A stretch of 64,000 nt of DNA from Caldilineaceae bacterium SB0661_bin_34. GTDB lineage: Bacteria > Chloroflexota > Anaerolineae > Caldilineales > Caldilineaceae. The notes beneath the pieces were generated by a model, which made no database searches, was not told the DNA's origin, and saw only the letters and a program-made list of their open reading frames with translations. The DNA lies in contig VXMJ01000073.1 in assembly GCA_009841145.1 (NCBI GenBank), forward strand, positions 79,367 to 143,366, given 5' to 3'. Positions within the stretch are counted from its first letter, which is position 1; every line of letters begins with the position of its first letter. Positions 46,056-55,065 of the stretch are shown in pieces. The position numbers and the translations under genes are program-made.

Positions 46056-48614
46056 ATGCTGGTCCCCCTTTCCTGGCTGCGCGAGTACGTCGACTGGGAT
46101 CTGCCCACCGCCGAGCTGGACGAAGCTCTGACCAACTCCGGGTTGGAAGTGACCGGGATCGAAACCACCGGCGACTGGTGGGATCCCGAGGCGTTGCGCG
46201 TAGGCCGGGTGGTCGGGGTCCATCCCCATCCGGATGCGGACCGGCTGGTCCTGGTGGACGTGGACGACGGTCGCGGCGATCCGGAGCGGGTGGTCACGGG
46301 CGCCCCCAACTTGTTCCGGTTCCGCGGGACCGGGGAGCTGCCGGAGCTGAAGGTGGCATTCGCCCGCGCCGGCGCCACCCTGGTCGATGCCTACTCGGAC
46401 GAGCGTCCCCGTCCGCGCCGGAAACTCAAGGCATCGAAGATCCGCGGAGTGCGTTCCGCGGGGATGGTGTGCTCCGAATTGGAACTGGGTCTCAGCGAAG
46501 AGCACGAGGGCATCCTTCTGCTGCCGGAGGACGCGCCGGTGGGGACGCCCCTGACGGAGTACCTGCGCGACGAAACGGTGGAGCTGGACCTGACCCCGGA
46601 CATGGCCCGCGGTCTGAGCATGATCGGCGTGGCCCGGGAAGTGGCGGCCCTGACCGGCGGCCGACTCAAGGCCCTGCCCGACTGCTCGCTGCCCGCCCCG
46701 GACGTCTCGGATCCCCAGGTGGAACTGGCCATCGAGGATCCGGAGCTGTGCGCCCGTTACGTGGCCGTGGCCATCGACGGTGTGCAGGTGGGCCCCTCTC
46801 CTGCCTGGATGCAGCAGCGGTTGGCCCAGGCCGGTGTGCGCGCCATCAACAACATCGTGGACATCACCAACTATGTGATGCTGGAATGGGGGCAGCCCCT
46901 GCATGCCTTCGATCTCGACCTCCTGAGGAAACGCAATCGGGACAGCGCGGAGGAGTTGCCCTGCATCACGGTGCGCACGGCCCGCCCCGGGGAACAAATG
47001 CGGACCCTGGACGGCCAGCAGCGCGAGCTGACCGAGTCCATGCTGCTGATCACCGACCGCGCCGGTCCCATTGCGCTCGCCGGCGTCATGGGCGGCGCCG
47101 AGACGGAGGTGTCCGCCGACACCCGCACCATCCTGCTGGAGTCCGCGACCTTCGACGGCATCAACAACCGGCGGACGTCCCAGGCCCTGCGCCTGCACAG
47201 CGAGGCCAGCCATCGATTCACGCGCGGTGTGCCCACCCGCATGGCGGAAGCCGCCGCCGGCCGGGCAACCAGGCTTATCTGCGACCTCACCGGTGGTCGC
47301 ATGGCGGGTCCCGCGGCGGACCTGTATGTGCGCCGACAGGAGGAGCCCAGGATCTGCCTGACCGCCGGCGAGGTCAACCGACAGTTGGGAATGCAGTTGG
47401 ATCTCGACACGATTCGGAAAGCCCTGCACCGCTTGGATATTGAGGTCGCGGTCCAGGACGTTATTCCGGATGACATCGGTGGGGAGGGCCTCTTCGGTCT
47501 CTTCCGGGAGGCGGACGAGCCGGTGCTCGTCTGCACCCCGCCCTGGTTCCGGCTGGACCTGCGCATTCCGGCCGACCTGACCGAGGAAGTGGCGCGCATC
47601 GTGGGCTACGGGGATGTGGGCCTGACCTGGATGCGGGAACAGATACCCGGCCACGAACCCAACCACCTGCTGGACTCCGAGGAGCGCATCCGCGATCTCC
47701 TGAGCGGCATCGGCCTGCAGGAAATCGTGGGCTATTCCTATTCCAGCCCGGAACACCACCTGCGCCTGTCCCGGCATGCCACCGGGGACCAGGAACCGGA
47801 GTTCGTCCAACTGGCCAACCCGTTGTCCCCGCAGCGCAGCGTCATGCGCCGGGATCTGCTGGTGAGCGCGCTGGAACATCTGGCCCACAACCTGCGCTAC
47901 GAGGACCGCCTGGCGGCCTTCGAGATCGGTCTCGAGTTCCGGCCCGAGCTGGGCACGGCGCCCTTCCCCGCGGAACTGCGCAAGCTGCAGTTTGTCCTGA
48001 CCGGCACGCGCGAGGTCGGGGACTTCCGGCAGCCCGCCGGGGAGGACACCTGGGACTTCTACGACCTGAAGGGCATCCTGGAGTTGCTGTTCAACCGGCT
48101 CAACCTGGATCACCGCATCACGTGGGCGGCGGCCCAGGATCATCGCTACGGGCCCTATTGCGCCCGCATCGAACTGGACGGGGAATCCATAGGCCTGGCC
48201 GGAGAACTGCATCCCCTTGTGCGTTCCGCCTGGGATCTGGACGGACAGCGCGTGGTTGTGGGAAACGTGGAGCTGCCGCCGCTGGCAGCGCCCTCATGGC
48301 AGGTCAAGCAGATGCAGGCCATCAGCCCCTATCCGTCGGTGATTGAGGACATGGCATTCCAGATGGACATGGGAATCACGGCCCAGGCCGTGGTGCAGGC
48401 TATCCGGCAGGCCGGCGGCGAGTTGCTGACGAACGTCGAACTGTTCGATCTCTATGCCGGCGAGCCTCTGCCGCCCGGAACCAAGTCGCTGGCTTGGCGG
48501 TTGACCTATCAGGCGGTGGATCACAGCCTGAACGACAAGGAGGTCGCGCGTCTCCGGCGGCGCATTGCCCGCACCGTCGAACACCGGACGGGCGCCGTCC
48601 TGCGGGAAGGCTGA
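46056..48614 (+). CDS. pheT: Phenylalanine--tRNA ligase beta subunit
   Basis: The product is full-length at 852 residues from the ATG at 46056. Domains follow the family order: N-terminal MLVPLSWLREYVDW; tRNA-binding OB/EMAP domain (VGRVVGVHPHPDADRL, SAGMVCSELELGL); B3/B4 editing domain (VRAINNIVDITNYVMLEWGQPLHAFD, given here only as start VRAINNIVDI); B5 domain; the catalytic-like core (NPLSPQRSVMRRDLL); and the C-terminal ferredoxin-fold anticodon-binding domain (ISPYPSVIEDMAFQMD, LTYQAVDHSLNDKEV). The alpha subunit pheS is not in the window, so the genes are either separated or pheS was lost from here by rearrangement. Confidence 0.96.
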   Translation: MLVPLSWLREYVDWDLPTAELDEALTNSGLEVTGIETTGDWWDPEALRVGRVVGVHPHPDADRLVLVDVDDGRGDPERVVTGAPNLFRFRGTGELPELKVAFARAGATLVDAYSDERPRPRRKLKASKIRGVRSAGMVCSELELGLSEEHEGILLLPEDAPVGTPLTEYLRDETVELDLTPDMARGLSMIGVAREVAALTGGRLKALPDCSLPAPDVSDPQVELAIEDPELCARYVAVAIDGVQVGPSPAWMQQRLAQAGVRAINNIVDITNYVMLEWGQPLHAFDLDLLRKRNRDSAEELPCITVRTARPGEQMRTLDGQQRELTESMLLITDRAGPIALAGVMGGAETEVSADTRTILLESATFDGINNRRTSQALRLHSEASHRFTRGVPTRMAEAAAGRATRLICDLTGGRMAGPAADLYVRRQEEPRICLTAGEVNRQLGMQLDLDTIRKALHRLDIEVAVQDVIPDDIGGEGLFGLFREADEPVLVCTPPWFRLDLRIPADLTEEVARIVGYGDVGLTWMREQIPGHEPNHLLDSEERIRDLLSGIGLQEIVGYSYSSPEHHLRLSRHATGDQEPEFVQLANPLSPQRSVMRRDLLVSALEHLAHNLRYEDRLAAFEIGLEFRPELGTAPFPAELRKLQFVLTGTREVGDFRQPAGEDTWDFYDLKGILELLFNRLNLDHRITWAAAQDHRYGPYCARIELDGESIGLAGELHPLVRSAWDLDGQRVVVGNVELPPLAAPSWQVKQMQAISPYPSVIEDMAFQMDMGITAQAVVQAIRQAGGELLTNVELFDLYAGEPLPPGTKSLAWRLTYQAVDHSLNDKEVARLRRRIARTVEHRTGAVLREG

Positions 48615-48620
48615 ATTCGG

Positions 48621-49625
48621 TTAGCCGGGATCGGGCTGGCCTCCGGCCGACTGCCGCGCCTCGCGCCGGCGCCGGCGGGCATCCGCCCAGCGCTCCCAGA
48701 CCAGCGGCCCACCGCGGCCGATGCGGACCAGGTCCAGGTCCGACACCACGATGGTTTCGGAGAAGTGGCGGTGCGCCTCCGCCAGGATTTCGCGGACGGT
48801 GTAGCGCGGTCCCACATGGTGGATGACGAGGTGGCGCACCCGGGCACGGGCGGCCAGCCGGGCCGCTGCACGGACGGTGATGTGGCCGTTTTCCCTGGCC
48901 AGTTCCCGATCCGCGTGCAGATAGGTGCCCTCAATGGCGAGCAGATCCGCGCCGTCGGCAATGTCGTGCAGGGGTCCGGTGCGGTCGACATCACTGATGA
49001 AGACCAGCCGGGTGCCGGCGATGGGTTCCCCCAGCACCTGGTCGGGATGGATGGTTCGGCCGTCCGCCAGCGTCAGCGGCTGCTCGTTGACCAGTACCCG
49101 CCTTTCCGGGCCGAAGGGCACTCCCAGGGCGCGTGCCTTCTCCTCCAGGAAGTGGCGGCGCGCCCGTTCCTGGAAGACAAAGCCGAAGGTGGGTGTGTTG
49201 CGGTGGTCGACCGCGACGGCTTCCACGATCATGTCCGCGGTTTCGAAGATTGGGCCGGCTTCGATTGGTACCAGTTCAATCTTGCGGTTGGACTCCCAAC
49301 GGGGATTGAAGACGACTTTCATCAACTCCCGGACGCGCTGGAGTGTGGCCGGATGTCCCATGATCTGCATGGATTCCATCGAACCCCATCGCCCCAGCGT
49401 GCTGGACAGGCCGCCCAGACCCAGGATGTGGTCCAGGTGGCGATGGGTAAGCAGGATCTTGTCCAGTCGCTTGAAGCCCATGCCGCTGCGCAGGATTTGG
49501 CGCTGGGTGCCTTCGCCGCAGTCGATCATGAAACGCTCGTTCCGATAGAGGACCACGGCGCTGCTGAGGCTGCGCTGCTGGGTGGGCACCGAGGCGGCCG
49601 TGCCCAGGAACCGGATTTCGAACAT
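48621..49625 (-). CDS. rnz: Ribonuclease Z-type metallo-beta-lactamase
   Basis: The product has 334 residues. The start FEIRFLGTAASVPTQQR and DCGEGTQRQIL are typical of RNase Z. The metal-binding motif is LTHRHLDHILGL (HxHxDH). VAVDHRNTPTFGF, VFISDVDRTG and VIHHVGPRY carry later metal-binding residues. The exosite-like loop appears as FLEEKARALGVPFGP. It trims the 3' end of tRNA precursors. The phosphodiesterase gene ends 6 bases upstream, so they are co-transcribed. Confidence 0.9.
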   Translation of the reverse strand: MFEIRFLGTAASVPTQQRSLSSAVVLYRNERFMIDCGEGTQRQILRSGMGFKRLDKILLTHRHLDHILGLGGLSSTLGRWGSMESMQIMGHPATLQRVRELMKVVFNPRWESNRKIELVPIEAGPIFETADMIVEAVAVDHRNTPTFGFVFQERARRHFLEEKARALGVPFGPERRVLVNEQPLTLADGRTIHPDQVLGEPIAGTRLVFISDVDRTGPLHDIADGADLLAIEGTYLHADRELARENGHITVRAAARLAARARVRHLVIHHVGPRYTVREILAEAHRHFSETIVVSDLDLVRIGRGGPLVWERWADARRRRREARQSAGGQPDPG

Positions 49626-49631
49626 GTTCGA

Positions 49632-50132
49632 CTACTCGTCCAGCGACCGGAAGGACCAGGTCCGGCTCCCCGTGTCGAACAGGCCCCAGCTCGGCGTGCC
49701 GAGCCGTCCCATAATCTCGCCGGGATTGGCCAGTTGGCAGTTGCCCACCTGTTCCCGGTTCTGGAGGTGGTTGTGGCCGTAGCAGACCAGGTCGTACAGG
49801 CCCGACAGGGCCAGCGGGCGCGCGATTTCGGGGTAGTGGTTCATGGCGATGCGCACGCCGTCGATCTCCAGCTCGGCCAGTTGGCCGTGCACGGTCAGCC
49901 GGTCCCAGCGGCCGGCCATGTTGATGATCGAGTGGGGATCGCCGTCGTTGTTGCCGTAGACGCAGTGGATGGGGCCGTCGAATCCCTCGGCCAGCTGCTG
50001 CATGATGAAGGGGGCCACGAAGTCGCCGCAGTGGAGCAGGTGGGCCGCACCTGCTCTGCGAACGTCCTGCAGGGCCTTGTCCAGGTTCCAGATGTTGTCG
50101 TGACTGTCGGAGAGAACGGCGATCAGGGACAT
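49632..50132 (-). CDS. YfcE/MJ0936-type metallophosphoesterase
   Basis: The product has 166 residues. Metal-binding motifs are VLSDSHDN (D-x-H), LLHCGDFV (GD), VYGNNDG (GNND), and YGHNHLQN (GHxH). This set defines the YfcE group of small phosphodiesterases with unknown natural substrate. It lies 6 bases before rnz on the same strand. Confidence 0.9.
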   Translation of the reverse strand: MSLIAVLSDSHDNIWNLDKALQDVRRAGAAHLLHCGDFVAPFIMQQLAEGFDGPIHCVYGNNDGDPHSIINMAGRWDRLTVHGQLAELEIDGVRIAMNHYPEIARPLALSGLYDLVCYGHNHLQNREQVGNCQLANPGEIMGRLGTPSWGLFDTGSRTWSFRSLDE

Positions 50133-50206
50133 GGCAGCCTCGTCTTGTGTCCCGCACGGTCCAGAGTGCCGTCTGCGGAGCCGGGGTTTCTATCATAAGC
50201 CCCGTT

Positions 50207-51229
50207 ATGGATACCAAAGACAGGTTTGCCGATCACCGCGGTGGAATGCGGTTCCCGGCCAGCCTGTGGACCGCGTGTCTCCTGTTGGCAGCCTGCATCG
50301 GCGGCTGTACCCAGGAGCGGCCGGACGGAGACAACGGTTTGGTCCCGGCAACTCCGGTGACCGTTGCCGCAACACCAACACCCTACGAGGTGGTGCCCAC
50401 CTACACGCCGACACCCATCATCCACATCGATATCCGGTTGCCGCCCGGCACCCCGACCCCGACGCCCACGCCGCAACAACATCGGATCGAAGCCGGGGAT
50501 ACGCTCATCGGCATTGCGGCCCGGTACGGGGTGACCGTCGAGGATCTCCAGGAACTGAACGAGATTGGTGATCCGCGCGGCCTCCAGATAGGGCAAGAGC
50601 TGGAGATTCCGGCTCTGCATGTTCCGGAAGAGGATGCCAATCCCGTACGCGCCCGGCATGAACTGAGGCGCGTGGCGGTTGCGGTGGACGGTCTGGACAC
50701 CGCCTGGGTCATGGGCGAGGTGGTCAACCTGGACTCCGTGCCGGTCGAGCAGATTCGCGTGGCTGCACGCCTACAGACGGCCGACGGTACGGAGATGGTG
50801 CGCCGTACCGCCCTGGCCGTGCGCCACATCACACTCCCCGGTGAAGCTGCACCGTTCATGTTCCGGCTGGGTGAAGTATCACAGACGGCTCATGGATGGA
50901 CGCTGGCGGTAGCCTCCATCAAACCCGCCCACATCGGCGTCTACGCGACCGAGTTGTCGGTTGGGAATTTGCGGTTCGAACCGCAGCCGTCGGGCACGAT
51001 CCTTGTCTCCGGTCTGGTGACGAACCGCGAAGCGGTGACAGTGGCGGATCCCGAGGTTGTGGTGACGGCCTTCGATGCCCAACGCCGGGTCACGGCCGTG
51101 CGAGCCATGCTGCCCGATGAACGGGTTTTGGCACCGGGCGGCGAGGTTGCCTTCGAAGGCTTGTTGATTCCCTTGGGGGAGCCGGTGACGGATGTGACGG
51201 CCTTCGCCCAGGGCTTCAAGGTCGAATAA
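50207..51229 (+). CDS. LysM-domain lipoprotein
   Basis: The product has 340 residues from the ATG at 50207; an in-frame ATG at 50147 lies inside the divergent promoter. The hydrophobic segment ASLWTACLLLAAC ends in a lipobox (LLAAC), with a second Cys in CIGGC. A Pro/Thr-rich spacer (GTPTPTPTPQQ) precedes one LysM domain (HRIEAGDTLIGIAARYGV, residues ~93-135). Two beta-sandwich-like segments follow, starting near VDGLDTAWVMGEVVNLD and EPQPSGTILVSGLVTNRE, each resembling an FxLYD-type domain. It would bind peptidoglycan at the cell surface. No enzyme domain is visible. Confidence 0.85.
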   Translation: MDTKDRFADHRGGMRFPASLWTACLLLAACIGGCTQERPDGDNGLVPATPVTVAATPTPYEVVPTYTPTPIIHIDIRLPPGTPTPTPTPQQHRIEAGDTLIGIAARYGVTVEDLQELNEIGDPRGLQIGQELEIPALHVPEEDANPVRARHELRRVAVAVDGLDTAWVMGEVVNLDSVPVEQIRVAARLQTADGTEMVRRTALAVRHITLPGEAAPFMFRLGEVSQTAHGWTLAVASIKPAHIGVYATELSVGNLRFEPQPSGTILVSGLVTNREAVTVADPEVVVTAFDAQRRVTAVRAMLPDERVLAPGGEVAFEGLLIPLGEPVTDVTAFAQGFKVE

Positions 51230-51410
51230 GTGCAGGACCCGGTCGCAACAAAGGCGGTCCGGGTTCGATGACGATTGCATCCAACTGGCATGCGCTGCAC
51301 CACAAGGAGCATTTTAGTGGTCGGCAACCACAGCCCTTGTTCTTGTCTACACGAGGACGACGCCTTGGACCCCGTCAAGCCTGTCTGAGCTGACGCGCAG
51401 GTACGTGTCC

Positions 51411-51548
51411 ATGTCAGGGTCGCTGTTTCCCTACATGTACATGGACGTGCTCCATGACGATTTCAGTGACTGGGGTTCGCCGCGGGAACTGAACCCGATA
51501 GTGCGGGCGGAGCGGGCCATTTTCCCGGAGCATGTACTAGACCGCTGA
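51411..51548 (+). CDS. Possible 45-residue ORF of unknown function
   Basis: ATG at 51411 to TGA at 51548. The product is rich in Met, Tyr and acidic residues (SLFPYMYMDVLHDDFSD, then ELNPIVRAERAIFPEHVLDR), with codon-like composition similar to nearby genes. There is no recognised family and only a weak ribosome binding site. It may be a remnant of a gene displaced by the TnpB element. Confidence 0.3.
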   Translation: MSGSLFPYMYMDVLHDDFSDWGSPRELNPIVRAERAIFPEHVLDR

Positions 51549-51570
51549 TTCGAAATAATGAGTTTCTTTG

Positions 51571-51579
51571 TGCTATAAT
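51571..51579 (+). promoter_or_regulatory. Extended -10 promoter
   Basis: TGCTATAAT is a perfect extended -10 (TGnTATAAT) in an AT-rich stretch. No -35 hexamer is evident at 17 bases. It points to the tnpB reading frame 150 bases downstream. Confidence 0.5.
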
Positions 51580-51730
51580 TAGGAAATGGTCAGCCATCGG
51601 GCCGGGGCCATCACAGCCAGGATCGGCATCCACAAGCACACGGTAAAGACCAGGGTTCGGAATGGCACGCTGCTTGATCGATGGTATGGGTTGCGTCGGT
51701 ACCGAAAGCCAATCCGCATAGTCGCCACTG

Positions 51731-53146
51731 ATGGTTGAGAAAGTCACACGCAGCCTGCGCAGCGAGCGCCTGAACCGGGCCAAGTACGACCGCCTGGCGC
51801 GGATCGCCGTCCTGTGCGGACAGGTGCGCGCGGATGCCTGGCGACGGTGCAGCGGAGTGGCCACGGTCCTTCAATCCCCCTACGAGATCCGCGATGCCTG
51901 GATGGTGGAGGGCTGTGACTGGCACGGGCTGCCGGCGCGTCTGGGCAAGGCCACGCTGGCCGATGCCCTGGGGGACATCGCGGCGGCGCGGGAGGCTTCC
52001 AAGGTGCCGGTCAAGAAGGTCATCCGGCACCGCACGCGGGGCGACAAGGCCGAACGCGACCGTCTGTACAGCCTGCTGAAGCAAAACCGCTGGCTCGAGG
52101 ACCCGTTCCTGCACCGGCAGATGCGGAAGCAGTGGCGCGGTGGCCGGTCCCATGTGACGAACCAGATCGTGGCCGACGCGGGCTCCTACACCACCAAGGT
52201 CTGGCACGGCCGGGCCTGAGTGTATCTGCAGGGTCTGGAACGCGGCCAACGAATCGCCATTCCGCTCAAGGGCACACACCTGCCCTCCGGCACCCTCCGC
52301 ATCCTCCTGCGGGACAACGGACAGGTGGAAGTTCACTACGCGGTGGACGAGGAACAGGTGTGCAGCACGCGTCCCTGCGGGGATGCCACGGTCGGGGTGG
52401 ACAAGGGCTACACCGACAGTGACGGGGAGCGTCACGGCGAGGGTCTGGGCGACCTGCTGTCCGCCGAGAGCGACCAGCGCAAGGTCAAGGGAACGCGGCG
52501 CAATCACCTCCGGGACACCGAGCAGAAGCACCGGGCCAAGGGCAACCATCGCAAGGCCGACACCATCCGGAAGAACAACCTCGGCAACCAGAAGTGGAAC
52601 CGGCGGCGGACCCGGCACCACAAGCAGGTGCGCGACCACCTCTGCCAGGCCGCCCACACCGTCGTGGACAAGGCCGGCACCATTGCCTGCGAGGACCTGT
52701 CCGCACACATGAAGTCCGCTCCGTACCGCCACAGGGACACCAACCGCCGTCTGAGCGGTTGGGTCAAGGGCGTGATGGCGGACACCCTCACCTCGATATC
52801 TCGACGCAGAGGTTCTGCGTTGGCATTGGTCAATCCGGCCTACACATCGCAAGTCGACTCCCGCACGGGCCTGTTGCAGGGCCGTCGTCGCTGGGACCGG
52901 TTTTACTGTCTCGACGGGGTTGTGCTGGACGCGGACGTCAATGCCGCCTGCAACATTCTGGCGAGGCTGTACGACGAGGAGATCACGTTGTACATGCCCT
53001 ACAGGGACGTGCGCGCCCTGCTCGCGGAACGAACCAGGACAGCGGTGGGGACTGCTCCACCCGGACTCGAGTTGCGGGGATGTGCAACGGAGCTCCCATC
53101 AACCGAGAGCGAATCACCCGCACCGGTACCGCAATGTACCAGGTAA
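51731..53146 (+). pseudogene. tnpB: tnpB (IS1341/IS605-type) interrupted by one in-frame TGA
   Basis: Two frames, 51731-52219 and 52220-53146, are in the same phase and separated only by TGA at 52217-52219. The junction reads VWHGRA-stop-VYLQGLERGQRIAIPLKG, where a Trp (TGG) is expected from the family pattern. Together they give a TnpB of about 471 residues. The RuvC residues are present: TVGVDKGYTD, IACEDLSAHM and DADVNAACNIL. The zinc-finger position reads TSQVDSRTG ... FYCLDG, without a full Cys set, as in a known sublineage. No tnpA accompanies it. It is either a nonsense mutant or a sequencing error. Confidence 0.8.
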
Positions 53147-53339
53147 AGGAACAGGTTGACATGTTGTGCGAACTCCTGCTGCCGGCGGTCGGCAGGGAGT
53201 TTGTGGACGAGCTCCGGGCACTGCTCGACAACGAATTTCGCGCGCCTGGGACCCGAACATCGTTTTCGATTTCCGGCTCCGGTACGGCACGAACCCTGCG
53301 GAACTGCGGCAGGACCGCAGGGACCGTCTGAAGACCTGA
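53134..53339 (+). pseudogene. Small ORF of unknown function with a frameshift
   Basis: The frame starting ATG at 53134, inside the last codons of tnpB, reads MYQVKEQVDMLCELLLPAV then GREFVDELRALLDNEFRA, a plausible coding stretch. At about 53242 the coding pattern shifts by one base into AWDPNIVFDFRLRYGTNPAELRQDRRDRLKT (split: AWDPNIVFDFRLRY, GTNPAELRQDRRDRLKT), ending at TGA 53337-53339. The total would be about 67 residues. The run CGCGCG at the break suggests a slipped-strand insertion or sequencing error. No family recognised. Confidence 0.4.
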
Positions 53340-53435
53340 TCTTTACCCCGGCCGTTGCAGCCCTGCGCACGGCATTTGAACCCACGGTCTTGCCTCACAA
53401 GGAAGTGCCAGGGAAGCCCTCGGATGCTTTGTGAG

Positions 53436-53496
53436 TTTTTCGGCCAGCCGCTCCTTGGCAATCAGGAGGACCAAGACAGGCCAGCCTACCTTGGCT
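53436..53496 (-). pseudogene. Relic of a WecG/TagA/CpsF C-terminus
   Basis: On the minus strand the sequence encodes WPVLVLLIAKERLAEKLTK, closely similar to LPVFVLLVAKERLAGKAVQ at the end of the intact glycosyltransferase at 55066-55851. At DNA level 53441-53456 is identical to 55086-55101 and the similarity continues for about 45 bases. Only the tail is present. It lies right after the P450 stop. Confidence 0.65.
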
Positions 53497-54900
53497 TCAG
53501 CGGCGTCGTTCCAGGAACATGGGCATGCCGTCCTTGGGCCGCAGGGAAACCAGGGGCAGCAGCTCAATCCGGTGGCCGGGGTCGTGCCGCATCGCCCATT
53601 TCTGTCCCAAGGTTGCCAGTATCAACATCGCCTCCATCCACGCGAATCCGTCCCCAATGCAGACGCGCGGACCCCCGCCAAAGGGATAGTAGGCGAACCG
53701 GGGCAGTTGCTCCTTGAACTCCGCCGTCCAGCGATCGGGGTGAAATGCCAACGGGTCGTCGAACCAGCGGGGATCCCGGTGGATCACCAGGGGCGGGGCG
53801 ATCACGAACGCTCCGGCCGGGATATCGTAGCCGCCCAACGTGATCGGCTCGAAGGTCATCCGTCCGGTGGACCAGATCGGCGGGTACAGGCGCATCGATT
53901 CGGTGAGGACCCGTCCGGTGAAAGTCAGATTGGGCAAGTCCTCCGGCGTCGGGGTACGGCCACCCAGGATGTCGTCCAGTTCGGCGTGAAACCGCGCCTG
54001 GACATCGGGATGAGTGGCCAGCAGGTACCAGGTCCAGGTGAGTGCCATCGCCGTGGTCTCATGGCCGGCGGCAAACAGGGTAATGGCTTCGTCCCGCACC
54101 TGTTGATCGGTCATCACCGCCTCCGACGGATCGTTCGCCTCTTCATCCCTCGCGTTGAGCAGAAGCGAGAGCAGGTCTTCACTTTCCAGCCCGTGTCTCC
54201 GACGCTCCGCGATGAGACCGTACACGGTTTGGTCCAGGTACGCCAGGCCTCGTCGGAAACGCCGGGTGAAGGGCAAGGGCAGCCGGTGGAACAGGCTGCG
54301 CAGGGCCGGCGGCTGGTTGTCCCGAACCTTGATGTAGTCGTTCGCCAGTTCGAAGGCCGCGCCGATGCGGCGCACCGTGTCGGGCAGCTCCAGGTCGAAC
54401 AGTGTCTTGACGACGATCTTTAGAGTCAGGTCGCTCATCTCTCCGGCCAGGTCAATCCGTGCCTCGTCTTCCCATACTTCCATGTGGCGGCCGGCGAATG
54501 CGGTCATGGTCTCGGCATATCCGCCGATCCGCCGGTGGTGGAACTGGGGCTGCATCAGGCGGCGTTGCCGGAGATGCAACGGGCCGTCGGATGTGACTAG
54601 CCCGTAGCCCAACAGATACTGGAGCGTCTCGACAGTGCGGCCCCTGCCCACGCGCCGATGATTGGTGACGAAAAGCTCCTGCACGAGGTCGGGATGGTTG
54701 ACGAGGTACACCAGAGTCGGTTTCACCGACAAAGTGACCAGATCGCCGTACGTGGCGGCGCCATGTATGAAAGGCAACAGGTTGAACAAGTACTGGAAGG
54801 CCTGACCCACCACGGGCCACTCCGGCGGCCCGGGTGGCAGGGCGGTCCGATCGACAACGGGCCTGGGAGGATAGGCGGGGTTTTGGCTAATCGTCGACAT
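53497..54900 (-). CDS. Cytochrome P450
   Basis: The product has 467 residues. I-helix oxygen-binding motif AGHETT (near 280), the ExxR pair in ESMRLYPP (near 336), a PERF-like HPDRW, and the heme loop FGGGPRVCIGDGFA with the axial Cys (near 414) are all present. The sequence style (GPPEWPVVGQAF, SDGPLHLRQRRLMQPQFH) resembles the CYP102/CYP4-like bacterial group that hydroxylates fatty acids or terpenoids. No ferredoxin or reductase gene is adjacent, and no reductase domain is fused. A palindrome upstream may regulate it. Confidence 0.95.
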   Translation of the reverse strand: MSTISQNPAYPPRPVVDRTALPPGPPEWPVVGQAFQYLFNLLPFIHGAATYGDLVTLSVKPTLVYLVNHPDLVQELFVTNHRRVGRGRTVETLQYLLGYGLVTSDGPLHLRQRRLMQPQFHHRRIGGYAETMTAFAGRHMEVWEDEARIDLAGEMSDLTLKIVVKTLFDLELPDTVRRIGAAFELANDYIKVRDNQPPALRSLFHRLPLPFTRRFRRGLAYLDQTVYGLIAERRRHGLESEDLLSLLLNARDEEANDPSEAVMTDQQVRDEAITLFAAGHETTAMALTWTWYLLATHPDVQARFHAELDDILGGRTPTPEDLPNLTFTGRVLTESMRLYPPIWSTGRMTFEPITLGGYDIPAGAFVIAPPLVIHRDPRWFDDPLAFHPDRWTAEFKEQLPRFAYYPFGGGPRVCIGDGFAWMEAMLILATLGQKWAMRHDPGHRIELLPLVSLRPKDGMPMFLERRR

Positions 54901-54968
54901 CGGTCACCGACACTTCGTGCTGTGTTAAAAATTTCACGACCAACTGCCGTCAGATACCGATGTACCGG

Positions 54969-54986
54969 GATTTCGTTATCGAAATC
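54969..54986. promoter_or_regulatory. Perfect palindrome upstream of the P450 gene
   Basis: GATTTCG (54969-54975), TTAT and CGAAATC (54980-54986) form a 7-base perfect inverted repeat, 69-86 bases before the P450 start in the AT-rich gap. It looks like a repressor operator for the P450. A similar half-sequence (ATTTCGTTAT) recurs at 55059-55068. Confidence 0.45.
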
Positions 54987-55065
54987 TCCCACAGTTTGTA
55001 GCGGTTGCAAGCTTGGTCATTAAACTATAGGATAGCTTGGCATGCGCTCCCATGTTCGTATTTCG

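Larger units (their letters stand above)
51230..51730. other. Intergenic region before the second tnpB
   Basis: These 500 bases contain a small possible ORF (51411-51548, listed separately) and a good extended -10 promoter. The presumed left end of the TnpB element should be here, but no terminal repeat was found. Confidence 0.45.

Noticed and set aside
45978-48212. 744-residue minus-strand frame opposite pheT
   Set aside because: pheT on the other strand has full family structure. The antisense translation has shadow-type composition (Gln/Val/Gly/Arg/His-rich).
50985-51005. GCGGTTCGAACCGC as a possible tRNA T-loop
   Set aside because: It is a local palindrome inside the LysM lipoprotein gene, with no acceptor or anticodon arms around it.
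51731-53146. UGA as a sense (Trp) codon in this organism
   Set aside because: Many genes here end naturally in TGA, including coupled genes whose TGA overlaps the next start. A single nonsense change or read error is more economical.
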